A DNA stretch of 64,000 nt from Medicago truncatula (Eukaryota; Streptophyta; Magnoliopsida; Fabales; Fabaceae), in the NCBI RefSeq assembly GCF_003473485.1, contig NC_053046.1, positions 37,285,832-37,349,831 on the forward strand, given 5' to 3'. The position numbers and the translations under genes are program-made. Positions within the stretch are counted from its first letter, which is position 1. Each line of letters opens with the position of its first letter. The notes under the pieces are model-generated. The model was not told where the DNA came from. It saw only the letters and a program-made list of their open reading frames with translations, and made no database searches. This document shows, one piece after another, positions 11,510 through 22,073 of the stretch.

Positions 11510-12692
11510 ACAAATTTACTATCAAAACCAAAAATGAACTATGGTAGAAGGAAAAATTATTAAAAAAGTGCCGGCAAGGAAAAAAAAGGAAAAATTATGA
11601 ATGTGGACTATGTTCTAAAATAGTATGAAAATGAGATTGATATTTTTTATCACAAACTCGATTATATTCTAAAATCTTCAAACTGATACATGTTATTTTT
11701 TTAAATAAAATAATCATTTAAACATGTGACAAATTTTGTTTCAATTGAAAAATAAAAGAATGAATAAAGGAAACAAACACAAATAGATACAAAAAGGATT
11801 AAGGAAAAAAAGGATGAAAAAGTAGGACAGTATATTTATCTTAAAAAATGTTTAATTTAAAAAAAATTATTAAAAAAGGATACAAATCTTCTTAAATAAT
11901 TAATTAGTTTCTTTTTTTATGCAGATCCAGCTTTTTAAAAAGACAATTATTTGTTCCCACATAAACCAATTTAAACTAAAGATTGTAAGCATATTCTAAA
12001 ATAATTTATTTGAAATAAAAAAAGTAGAAAACTATATTCTTTCTTGAATTAACATAGCAATAAGAGATACTGTGACTTACGCAAACTCAATCAGCAAAGA
12101 AGTCTGAATTGTCAAAAAATGAGAGGATTAGAAGTCCCTTAAATCCAGATCGCTCCTTCTGTGCATCTCTCTAAAAATTACATTAAGCATAACCAAAAGA
12201 GTCACAACCTCAAAATTGAGAATACATTTTTTTTGCATAACAATTAGTCCAGTTATTAAAAAATAAATAGTTTGTTGAATAATTATCAAGGCAATGGTAT
12301 AAGTTTTTGCATCGGTAGTTATATTAGTATCAATATTTAGTAGTTCTGAGTAGGTTTAGTGGAGGCACTTACAAAATGTAGGCATTGCCATACAGATTCT
12401 CATTGAAGGACAAAATTGATAGAAAAATTAGTGTTCCTTTTCATTGATGGAGGCTTTGTCATTCATATGATGTGGTTAAATATTGATCTTCAAGTAATGA
12501 AGACATGTTCTTTAAAAAAATAAAAATAACGAAGACATGTAGTATATTTACAACCTACTGCCTATATCTCTAGTAATCAAAACCGTAATAATTATCCAAA
12601 TGACTTAAAAGGAGCATACAGATAAAACTATTCAAAGCCATCATATTAGAATTAAAGTTAAAACATCCAAATTTATGATGAGAAAATATGAG
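11510..12692. other. Intergenic, no gene seen
   Basis: AT-rich, with no credible exon, RNA gene or recognisable repeat end. Confidence 0.5.
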
Positions 12693-12697
12693 TTATC

Positions 12698-14324
12698 TGA
12701 AGTAAAAATAGTGTTCATAACACATGCAACGGAATAAAGTTTGGATCTATTTTGCGCATAAATTATAAATTATAAATTAAATACTAAAAGTGTACCTTTG
12801 TATCAATTCTTGAAGCATGAAAATTCTTCAATGATATGAAGACTCTACATGTATCCACACCGAGACCAATTCTTACCCTCAACCTTTGAGTAGTGGAACT
12901 AGAAAACTAGAACATATTTCTATTTTGTATTCTTGTTGTTGTGTTGTGTGTTGTGCCCAAATCACTTAAGGTCTATTTATAGATCACACACTACTATCAA
13001 ATAGAATGTGTTGACTCATCTTAATGACCTTTTATTTCATATGGTCAATCAATAAAAATAATTAACACATATTAATGCTAATTTATTTGAAAAATATTTT
13101 TTCTACTAAGGAGATCATTGACCAATATGATTCCACATAACTATATATAATTGTGTATATATAATGTTGTACGATTTCCTTTTCTTTCTAAATGATCAAC
13201 CATTGACCATTGTTATATTCCTATATATAGATTATATATATAATTAGTAAAGATAATGCAACTTACAACAACATTTCTTATTTATTTATTTTTCAATAAA
13301 TAAATAACATGCTCAATTTAATTATATATTATTTGTATTCTTTGTACTAGCAAAAAATACAATAATATTCCACTTAGAAAATTTATATTTTGATTAATTA
13401 AATTCTTCAATTTAATCATCAAATAATAAAATAATTCTTTAGTAAGAATTAGAACACTCGTTTATGTGTGATCCTGTAGGTTCAATACTAAACTGGTAAT
13501 AGATTAATCAAATTAATATATTAATCAAGGTAGGCGTCTAGTAACACTCCTTAACGTCCAGGTAGTATGAAGTATTATTTTACTTTCAAGAACCAAATAG
13601 AATGACATAATATTTTTCTTCCGTCGTTACAACTCTTGTTAACTCTAGAGCATGGTACAATTGTCAAACTCTAATAAGTTAACATATATGACTTAATAAA
13701 CTCATTTCTTCTTTCATTTAGTTTCCCTGGCTAGGGTTTTGATTTTATCATAGAGTTCAAACTCATTACCAAGAGTTGACGGATCCCATCTTGATTAGTC
13801 ATTAATTATACAAACATTTAATCGTATCCAATATCCTTTCAACTAACACCCTAAGGTTAGGTGTTCAGAATCAAAATACAATAAATAACATGTTAATTAC
13901 TATGACAATCTCAGGTCAAAGAAAATTATTATATTCTTTCTTGAGAACTTTTCTATTGACAATTTGAGGTAATATCGACCATTAGAAATTCTCAGTTGAG
14001 TCAGTTCAATGATCACATCTCTATATGCATCATCTATATATGTAATTTAATAAATGAGACTTATTAATCTTTATCCAATAAAGACTATCACATATATATT
14101 GATCTATCCGAATTATTGATGTCCTCGATCAAGAACAATTTAGATTAAAAAATAATAAAAGACTTGTTTCTCATTATCATAATCTCTATCATGATAACAA
14201 GTCTATAGTTTTAATCAAGGACATTATCAAATGAACTATTTCACTAAACAGTAAACAAGATAATGAATATTTATTAATTTTAAAATTGGTTACATAATTG
14301 ATTGGATCTTGGGCATCTCCAACA
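12698..14324 (-). mobile_element. Solo LTR (second family, probably copia)
   Basis: Read on the minus strand it starts TGTTGGAGATGCCC at 14324 and ends TTCA at 12698. The 5-base target duplication TTATC is present on both sides (12693-12697 and 14325-14329). A CTATAAATAG promoter motif on the minus strand lies at 12973-12982, as expected near the U3/R boundary. About 1.6 kb, with no internal coding region. A relic left by LTR-LTR recombination. Confidence 0.75.
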
Positions 14325-14393
14325 TTATCCAAATTTAAATATTATTACACAACTAGAATATTAAAATGTTATTAACAATGGAAATATTAATTA

Positions 14394-14614
14394 CTCGTCA
14401 TCCTGCTCTTCCTCCTCCTCCTCAATGTAGTGATCCTTAAACTCACGTGAAGAGATCATCTCGAGTTGGTGTTGGTCGTATATATTAGTTCATGGAAGCA
14501 AATTGTTGCATAACGCTTTCTTGAATTACTCATCTCTCCTTAGGTTTCCGGTCTAACCTTTCCCTCAACTCCTTCTTCACCTCAGTACTCATCTTCAATT
14601 GTTGGCTTTGTGAC
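14394..14614 (-). pseudogene. CACTA (En/Spm)-like transposase C-terminal scrap
   Basis: On the minus strand, fragments such as SQSQQLKMSTEVKKELRE and RLDRKPKER, then FKDHYIEEEEEEQDDE before a stop, match the tail of plant Ptta/En-Spm transposase proteins. It is interrupted by stops and has no neighbouring transposon ends that I could find. Confidence 0.5.
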
Positions 14615-14619
14615 TGCAA

Positions 14620-15741
14620 TTGATTAGTATTTTTTAATTAATTATAACCTACCTCCGTAACAAAATATAAACACAATGAGTCAATAAAAATTGATATATT
14701 TAATTTAAATTTAGTACCAAATACATCAACTTCCTTTAACGCAATTTTTATTATATCATATTAGGGAGGGGGTATGACTAATGAAATATATACAAATTAA
14801 ACATATATTTTTCCTCTAATAAAATATATATTTTTATCGTATGTCTAGTCAAATTCTGAATACTAAGAAAACTTGTGTGTAGATTTCCTTCCTTGATGCT
14901 CGATTCTTTCTATTTGTCTAAAATCGCTTTCTAAATCTCTCATTTTAAGTCCAAATATTTTTCGGCAAAATACCTCTTTCGATTCTTTAAGTTTGACAAA
15001 AATACTGAGTTAGTTTTTAAGTTTTTTTAAGTTTTAAACAGGTCTTTTAAATTTTTTTAGGTTTCAAATATGTCATTTAAATTGTTAATTTAATGCACCT
15101 ATTTTAAAATTTTTAAAATTTTTATGTTTTAAATAAATCCTTAAAAAGATAATAAGAACTTATTTAAAACTTGAAAAACTTACAAGATTAATCTTATACC
15201 TTTGTCAACCTTAAAGGATCAAAAAGATATATTTAACCTATTTTCGCCAATCCATGTAGTACTTTGAGCATTGTCACTGCGATAAGCGTTTTGTTCATCG
15301 TATAACATACGTGACAAACATTTTTTAGCTAAAGGATGAAAAAAAAAAAAGTGTGTATCTACCTCAGCAAAGATTTCTTAACTCCAAAAATGCACCATTA
15401 GATTTTGTGTGTATTTAAATTTCACTATTATATTTTTTGTAAGTTGCACAAAAAGAGGTGGAATAATTATGATGTATTGATAAAAAATAATAATCAATAT
15501 AATTAGAAATTTAAAAAGGATCTTATAAAAAGGTGACAACAAATTTCTTAAAAACTATATTTAGAAACGGAGGTGGGTGGTATTTTCTTCAAGAAGTAAG
15601 TTAATTTTATTTTTTCTATAAATAAATCAAATCTCATTTTGTTTCATATATTAAAGTGAGTTTTTAATACATAGCATAACTATAAATGTCGATGTTGCCA
15701 AGTTGTATACTTTTACTCAAAATTGAACTAAGATCTCAAAG
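14620..15741. other. Intergenic, no gene seen
   Basis: AT-rich sequence without credible exons. The 15,000-15,200 part has repeated GTTTTAAAT-like words, typical of decayed non-coding repeats. Confidence 0.5.
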
Positions 15742-15749
15742 GTTTATAT

Positions 15750-16390
15750 TAGGGGTGTTCAAAACCGAACCAACCTAATAAAAAAATCGTAAATCAAACC
15801 ACTTGGTTCGGATGAATTCAGATGACTTTTGCACTGAACCGCGCGGTTCGTTTTGGTTTGTAGTTTGCATCTCAGCAACCGAACCAAACCAAACCAAACC
15901 GCAAGAATAATGAATATTACTTGAACATGTACTAGCCCAACTACATAGCTCAAGAATAATCGTTTTTGATTCGATTTTTCCATTGTTGCACCATCAAGTT
16001 CGATTCTAATTCCTTTCCATCTCTTTCAATTCATTTACAGTGATGAATTTGTTTCATTTACTTTCCAATAATTTGTTTGATGCTTATGTTTCTTCTTAAT
16101 TTTACCTATTTTGATATAAGTTTTACCTAATATATTATCATATAAACAGCAAAATAAAATATTATATGTTTATTTTGTAACAAGTTGGCAATATTAGAGT
16201 TAATGTAATATTTTTACATCTCGCGGTAAACCGCACAAACCGAACGAATCCAAACTGCATTGATTTGGTTTGGTTTGGATGACTTTTTAAAAATCAACTG
16301 AACCAAACCAAACCGCATATTTTTTTTATCTCACACTTTGGATGTATTTTATGCTCAAAACCGAACCAAACCGCACCGCGAACACCCTTA
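15750..16390. mobile_element. hAT-type non-autonomous element
   Basis: Terminal inverted repeats TAGGGGTGTTC and (reverse) TAAGGGTGTTC, flanked by a perfect 8-base target duplication GTTTATAT (15742-15749 and 16391-16398). The subterminal regions are full of AACCGAACC and AACCAAACC motifs in opposite orientation at the two ends. No transposase. The 8-base duplication and the TIR type point to hAT. Confidence 0.85.
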
Positions 16391-16398
16391 GTTTATAT

Positions 16399-17400
16399 TA
16401 CTTTATAAAAAAAGAGTCATATTAACTTATTTTCTAAGAACATAAATTAAAGAGCTTAAAATAAAATTATTATAAATGTTATATTGAGAATGATAACTTT
16501 TAAAACTTTTAAGTTACTATTAAATATACAATTTCTAAGAAAAAACTTCCACATTTAATTTCTTAATTTATGGTCTAAAATAGTTATCGATTTTTTACTT
16601 GTATATTCGATTTTGTTCCTTAATCAAACAAGTGAGTAAGCAATGTTTCCTGAATGGACGGAAGGAAAAAGTGGTGTCATCAACTATACCAATTTAAGAT
16701 CTTCTCCTACTAAGTACTATATTTTTGTTTAGAGTGACTAGGATTAGGAAAGAGACAAAAAATGACGTGTAATAACTTTGTATGTATAGCAAATGTAATA
16801 ATGTAATGATTAAGGATGAGGATAAGAATGATGGAATGCTATCTCAATCATGAGTCATGACTATAAACACGTTACGGTCTACGCAGCACGCCCGCCCATA
16901 GGCTGAATCCGAAAACCGTGTTCTATATACAGTGTACTTCGCCTCTATAGAGTCTAGCCACAGCCCACAGCACACGCATCTCACGTGGTGTAATAGAATA
17001 TTCTTTACAACTTTTCTGTCCTTTTCCTTCTCACTTGTCCATTCACACACTTTTATTTTTATTTTACTACACTTTTATCATTAGTCAATTCTATCTTAAG
17101 AAAAATTTAATTTGTAATTGGATTCTTAAGTCTAACTTTCTAAAAAGAAGGTTAATAAAATTTTCATCCCTATAAATATAGTAAATAATAAATTTAGTCT
17201 TCAAAAAATAAAATTGGATATTCATCCTCGCAATTTTTTATTTCAATTTTGATACTTAATAATCAATTTATGTTCATATTAATGTTAATTTTATGACATT
17301 TTACAAATTAATATGCATTCAAGTTATGTTAATCTATCATATCAAACATTTCTATTTTTGTATTATTATGTTTAAAAAATATTAAAATTATATTCATTAG
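16399..17400. other. Intergenic, no gene seen
   Basis: Nothing recognisable, apart from a locally GC-richer patch at about 16860-16990 that includes CACGTGG (G-box core). No linked gene was found. Confidence 0.4.
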
Positions 17401-17407
17401 AGACCAA

Positions 17408-17520
17408 TGACAGAGATATTGCATATTAGATGCAGAGGTCGGAGTTCCAACTCCAGACATCCCACTTCACCACATTTAATTGTGTGAGTTCTAACCACTG
17501 GACTACTTGACAAAAAAAAA
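17408..17520 (+). mobile_element. tRNA-derived SINE (5'-truncated)
   Basis: The body (GATATTGCATATTAGATGCA, then a decayed B box, then CCACTGGACTACTTGAC and an A-run) matches the full copy at 37033-37165. Flanked by AGACCAA on both sides (17401-17407, 17521-17527). Confidence 0.75.
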
Positions 17521-17760
17521 AGACCAAAAACAAAACAAAAGTTTCTCTTAAAAAAAAATAACAAAACAAAAAATATTAGGAGGACGAAATCATCACATTT
17601 TATTTTGTAGGGGTTAAATCAAATCGCTATTCTTTAGAGATAGATAATTTATTTAACCTTAAAAAATTAACTAAAATTAATTTTTTGAAAGTTAACCAAA
17701 ATTAATTCTTTTTTTTAGGGAAGGGGTAGGTTTAACCAAAATTAATTGTAAAATACTTTT

Positions 17761-18003
17761 TTTTAGATAGATGAAATGGTAAAGCTATTATAAACTCACA
17801 CACATAAGTCTTCGTGAGCTTAACTCAGTTGGTAGAGACAAAGTATAATACATGCAAGGTCTGGGGTTTGAATCCCAACCACCACAAAAAAAAAAAAAAA
17901 AACTCACACACATAAATGGAAATATTGGGGTTCGAATCCCGATCGCGACATCCGACCTCACAATTTTGGCATTTTGCTATTTGAGCTAAGACTTCTGAAT
18001 AAT
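17761..18003 (-). mobile_element. tRNA-derived SINE, split by another SINE
   Basis: Same family as 49488-49627. On the minus strand the A-box-like part (TTAGCTCAAATAGCAAAATG) is followed by a B box GGGATTCGAACCCC and then the tail region GATGAAATGG... near 17770. It is interrupted at about 17808-17899 by the second SINE. Confidence 0.8.
17808..17899 (+). mobile_element. tRNA-derived SINE nested in a SINE
   Basis: Has an A box (GAGCTTAACTCAGTTGGTAG), a B box (GGGGTTTGAATCCC) and an A-tail. The 16-base host sequence AAACTCACACACATAA is duplicated on both sides (17792-17807 and 17900-17915), showing insertion into the older minus-strand SINE. Confidence 0.85.
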
Positions 18004-18128
18004 TGTAAAATACTTTATATAGACAAAAATAAAACATCTAACATTTTTTTTCTCTAAGTAAAAAAAGAACTGAATTTTCCTCAAAATATCTAGCTCTATC
18101 TTTTACAAGCGTTAGTGTCAAATTGGCC

Positions 18129-18137
18129 TATAAATAG
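18129..18137 (+). promoter_or_regulatory. TATA box of the ERD15-like gene
   Basis: TATAAATAG 123 bases before the start codon at 18260. It excludes the in-frame ATG at 18137 as a translation start, because transcription should begin about 30 bases downstream of it. Confidence 0.7.
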
Positions 18138-18259
18138 TGACCCATGGATTTGTAGATAAGCATCAACTTTTCAACATAAATAGACACTTTACTCTTTTCT
18201 CTATCACTCACCGCTTCATTCTTATCTTCTTTTCTTCATCACCAACAACAAACACAGCT

Positions 18260-18805
18260 ATGGAAGTTCTTTCTGCTACAAGAACATCCTCCTCTTCGTT
18301 GAATCCCAACGCTCCGATGTTCGTTCCTCTTGCTTATCGTACGGTGGAGGATTTCTCTGATGAATGGTGGAACCTCGTTCATTCCTCCCCTTGGTTTCGT
18401 GATTACTGGCTCCGTGAACGCTTCCAAGATCCACAAAACTACCAAAATGACTCGTTTTCTGATTTTGAAATGATGGATGAAGACGATCTTTTTCATGTTC
18501 ATGAAATTGAACCCCGTAAGCTATTTTACTTAATTGAGTCAACAAAATAAATATTTTTATGAGAGAAAGTTACGTCGTTTTAGAAACATCGATTTTGTTT
18601 TAGGTAACAAAACTTTATGTGATTAATGGATCTGATTTCTTTTTTGGCGCGTGTAGAACACGAAGATGGGAAAGAGTTGATGAAATTGGGATCATTGAAA
18701 TGGAGAGGATCTGATGGATGGGCTGAAGTTCCAAGGTATGCTGAGAAGGCTCCGAAGATTGTGAAGCCCAGAGTGAGCCCACGGGCTATTCATCAGCCCA
18801 GGTAG
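18260..18805 (+). CDS. ERD15: ERD15-like PAM2-motif protein (CID1/2 type)
   Basis: Two exons, 18260-18515 and 18657-18805, joined in frame, give 134 residues. The N-terminal PAM2 motif [16 protein letters not shown] (about residues 12-27) is the peptide that binds the MLLE domain of poly(A)-binding protein. The adjoining block [18 protein letters not shown] and RDYWLRERF is the conserved second element of the ERD15 family. An acidic stretch MMDEDDL follows, and the C-terminus has the family QPR box ([10 protein letters not shown]). The family comprises small acidic stress- and ABA-related regulators named after Arabidopsis early-responsive-to-dehydration 15. Length (about 130-165 aa) and a single intron are normal. 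Preceded by a TATA box and a roughly 95-base leader. The 3' flank to 19,070 has no other gene. Confidence 0.9.
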
Positions 18806-19692
18806 ATTTGGTGGCAAAATGGAAACTGGAAACGGTGTATGTGTTTGTAGATAAAACGAAGAGTAGCTTGACCGGTAAAAAAATAACTAGAGTTATGATT
18901 TGATTTCAGGGTTTTCTTTTAATTTTCAGTTTGTTTGTTGTTTTAGTTTCAGTGTAACACAAACTCTACAAAATTAAAAAATAAGAATTTCTTTCTACTT
19001 GACATTACTCCTGTTTTTTTCTTTCTGTTATTGTTGTTGTGAATTGTGATGTTACTTGGTAAATTGTGTGGGCGTTGTAGATCTCAATGACCAAGGTTAA
19101 ATATTTGTTAAGGATGCGAAAGAAATTTTAAGTGTGAACTGTCAAGTGAACCCCCTCAATGTTATAAATTATACCCAATATTCTACATTATTTGAGTCTT
19201 GAATCCCCTGGAATTTAATGTGTGCACCTCTTTTGCATCCACCAACTATCTCTCTCGTAATTACTCGTCGAATTTAGAATCCATTTGTATTGACTTATTT
19301 TTTGACTTATGAAAAATAGTTTAAATAAATAAATAATCTTTTATGTTAATTCATAAGTTTTTATTTATAAAAATTGTATCTCAGTAAACGTTTTTTTTTC
19401 TCATAAACTACCTTAACAAATTTATGAATCATACATAAAAACTTATTTATTTGCGTAAGTTATTTTATTATATAAGATAAAAAATAAGATAATTTAAAAA
19501 TAAATGAACGTATGAATGATAAATAAATGGACTTTTAAAATAATTTTGCAAAGTAATAACATTGATAAATAAATTTATTAGTCAACAATTTTAAGATATG
19601 GAACCGCGTAGAAGTATGTATATAATATTTTGAGTACTTGATTTTTTGAATATATATTATAATAATTATTAATTAAAATTTAAAAGTTTATC

Positions 19693-19800
19693 CGATCTAG
19701 GGTCTTGGCAACGCCATTGCTGATATTTATAGTGTTAATGTGATCTAGGGTCTTGGTAACGCGCCATTACTGATATTTATAGTGTTAATGTGATCTAAGG
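19693..19800. repeat. About 49-bp direct repeat, two copies plus a stub
   Basis: The words GATCTAGGGTCTTGG and TGATATTTATAGTGTTAATG recur with periods of 48 and 50 bases, with a third partial start GATCTAAGG at 19792. The copies differ by a few bases. It lies between the ERD15-like gene and the tRNA; no function is evident. Confidence 0.8.
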
Positions 19801-20034
19801 CCATGGAAAATATCTTTTTGATACATTCCTTCAAAATAATTTTTTTTTTATACATATAAACAGTAAACTCAAATATATCAAGCATTAGATATCTACTTTT
19901 CTGAAATATATCTAGCATTAAGGATAAGGTTTTTTTTTAATCATCATATAACACTGACTTTTGCAACATTAAATTAATTTTGCAATTCCAATAAAATACG
20001 TTAAGCATTTGTAATTTGAGAGTGTTATCAAATG

Positions 20035-20118
20035 GTCAGGATGGCCGAGTGGTCTAAGGCGCCAGACTCAAGTTCTGGTCTTCGAGAGAGGGCGTGGGTT
20101 CAAATCCCACTTCTGACA
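20035..20118 (+). tRNA. tRNA-Leu (anticodon CAA)
   Basis: The acceptor stem GTCAGGA pairs with TTCTGAC. The A box TGGCCGAGTGG and B box GGGTTCAAATCCC are present. The anticodon arm CCAGA CT CAA GT TCTGG gives anticodon CAA, reading UUG leucine codons. A long variable arm (GTCTTCGAGAGAGGGC) is typical of class II tRNA-Leu. No intron. CCA is not encoded, as usual in plants, and a T-run follows within 15 bases as a pol III terminator. It looks functional. Confidence 0.95.
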
Positions 20119-21499
20119 ATTTTTATTTATTTTTTTGTTTTGTTTTTATTTGGTAGATTAAACAAAAACATTGTACGCTATACACTTGTTCCGTTAGTTA
20201 TTTCTACGATAATTTTGAGATGATTGTGTCTAGTAGACATTCAAAAACTGAAAAAATTTATGAAACTTTTGAGTAAAATATTTTGTAAAGAGAAAAATGG
20301 CTAGATATTCAACAAGCACAAACCTAAAACATCACCATCAAATATTAACCATGTCTAGCAATGATCAATGCACCACATATACTAGTTTAGATTTTAATTA
20401 CATCATACAACTAAACAGAAATTGAAAAGTGACAAATACATTTGTTCTTATCTTGTTCTCCCTCATTAATCTAAAATACCCCAAACCATCTTCCAATGTC
20501 CATTTTAAGTGCTACAACAAGTGACGGCGTCTCTATCAACCATTTCCATATAATATATTCCCCACAACATTAATACATTCGTTTCTCACCAAACCAATCA
20601 ACATGGAGTTACACGTAACAACATTCCTCCAAAGAGTGTCTTTTCAAAATTGCTGGAAGATTAAGAATACTCACAATATAAATGAGTCAACATTAATTAT
20701 GTCCAGTTAATTGCAGAAGCAAGCAAGTAGCTATTAGAGTTTACAAATTAAGGATTGAGAGTCACCAATAAACAATGACTGCACTTGGGTGTTTAACGAG
20801 AATGACAAATTTTATGTACTAATCTAGTGGTTAAATTTATATGACTTTTTTAAGAATAAATTCAAAATAAAATAATCTACATAGATAAAATTGGTCTTTT
20901 TTTAGATGGATCCAACTGGTAACAGGGGAAAACACATATCTAACTCAAGGAAATAAAATGGAATGACCTAACTTTCTCATACATATAATATAAACCATTT
21001 CCTTTTTTAGACATTCCAAAACATTCTAGTCAGTTTTAGTCCATCATAACTTGGTCCATACTAAATGTAATCTTTGTAAATACTTGGATTTTATTGAATT
21101 TACTATGGTAATATAGATACTAATTTCAACATAGATCAACCAATACTATCATGACCAAAAGCAAAAAATGAGGAAAAAAAACTCTAAATAACTCTACAAG
21201 ATTTTCAAGGGCATAATTCCTGCAAAAGATTTGAGGGACAAAATCAAGACAAGATGATAATAGGCGAAAATGGTGTCATAAATGAAATTTTGATATATAA
21301 CTCTCATTTCATCGATTGCTTCCTATCAAATATGTGTTTTATTCAAAGGACAATATTACAAAACTGAGTTTATATATAACTATGCTTCTACAAACTCTAC
21401 ATAAATGATAAGACATGGCATCATTCATGGTTCTATATGTTTCTTTTATGGTAAAGAAATCTTAATAGACGTATAGTTACTTGTAATGGAATTGTGACT
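20119..21499. other. Intergenic, no gene seen
   Basis: No credible exon or RNA gene. The right part (about 21,480) is the 3' side of the HMA gene. Confidence 0.5.
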
Positions 21500-22073
21500 T
21501 CAACATTGAACATTTTCTTGAACATTTTCCCACACAGTTGCATTCTTGCCAATCTTATGAAGAACTCCAATCACTTCTTCATTGGTGACGTTTCCGGTAA
21601 CGATGACCTTGTTCAATTGTTTGTCGACATTATATGTCTCGATATCTACAAAACCACAAATGAGTCAAAAATCATTCAATGGTAGCAAAAATCGTAAATC
21701 AAATTCATTTTATCTTTCTTATTAAGAGATGTATTTCTCTAATAACGCATGTCCGAATTTCACACCTCTATTTTATTTTGTAATTCTTTTATATTCGTCC
21801 AAGAGTGCGAAATCACACGAAATCTATATTTGCCACACATTATAGACAAATTATAGTAGAGTTTTGTATTGGCTTTGAAAATTAGTTAGTTACCTTCAAT
21901 TTTCTTGATGGCCTTGAGAATTTTCTTGATACACTCATCGCAATGTAAACCAACCTTCACTTCCACCACCTAATGACACATAACAAGAAAACTTTGATCA
22001 TTTCCATATATGAAAAGTAAAATGATCAGATAGCTAGCAAGTACTTTTTTTTATTGACTCTTACATTGGCCAT
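21500..22073 (-). CDS. Small heavy-metal-associated (HMA) domain protein
   Basis: Three exons (22073-22065, 21969-21894, 21645-21500) join in frame to 76 residues: MAN, then VVEVKVGLHCDECIKKILKA, ending in ...VWENVQENVQC. The whole protein is one ferredoxin-like HMA domain with the metal-binding CxxC motif HCDEC at about residues 12-16, as in ATX1-type and heavy-metal-associated plant proteins (HPP/HIPP relatives). The first exon is only nine coding bases (Met-Ala-Asn), common in this family. There is no proline-rich linker and no canonical CaaX prenylation box, so it is an HPP-like rather than HIPP-like protein. Likely binds Cu or Zn, or acts as a chaperone. The substrate cannot be read from sequence. 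Confidence 0.88.

Noticed and set aside
15759-15983. 74-residue minus-strand frame
   Set aside because: Lies in the subterminal repeats of the hAT-type element (15750-16390) and is composed of its AACCGAACC motifs.
16844-17050. 68-residue minus-strand frame in a GC-richer patch
   Set aside because: Cysteine and arginine content looks unusual, but there is no family match, no splice signals and no paralogue in the window.
18137-18259. N-terminal extension of the ERD15-like protein to the ATG at 18137
   Set aside because: The ATG overlaps the TATA box. The family starts just before the PAM2 motif, so the ATG at 18260 is preferred.
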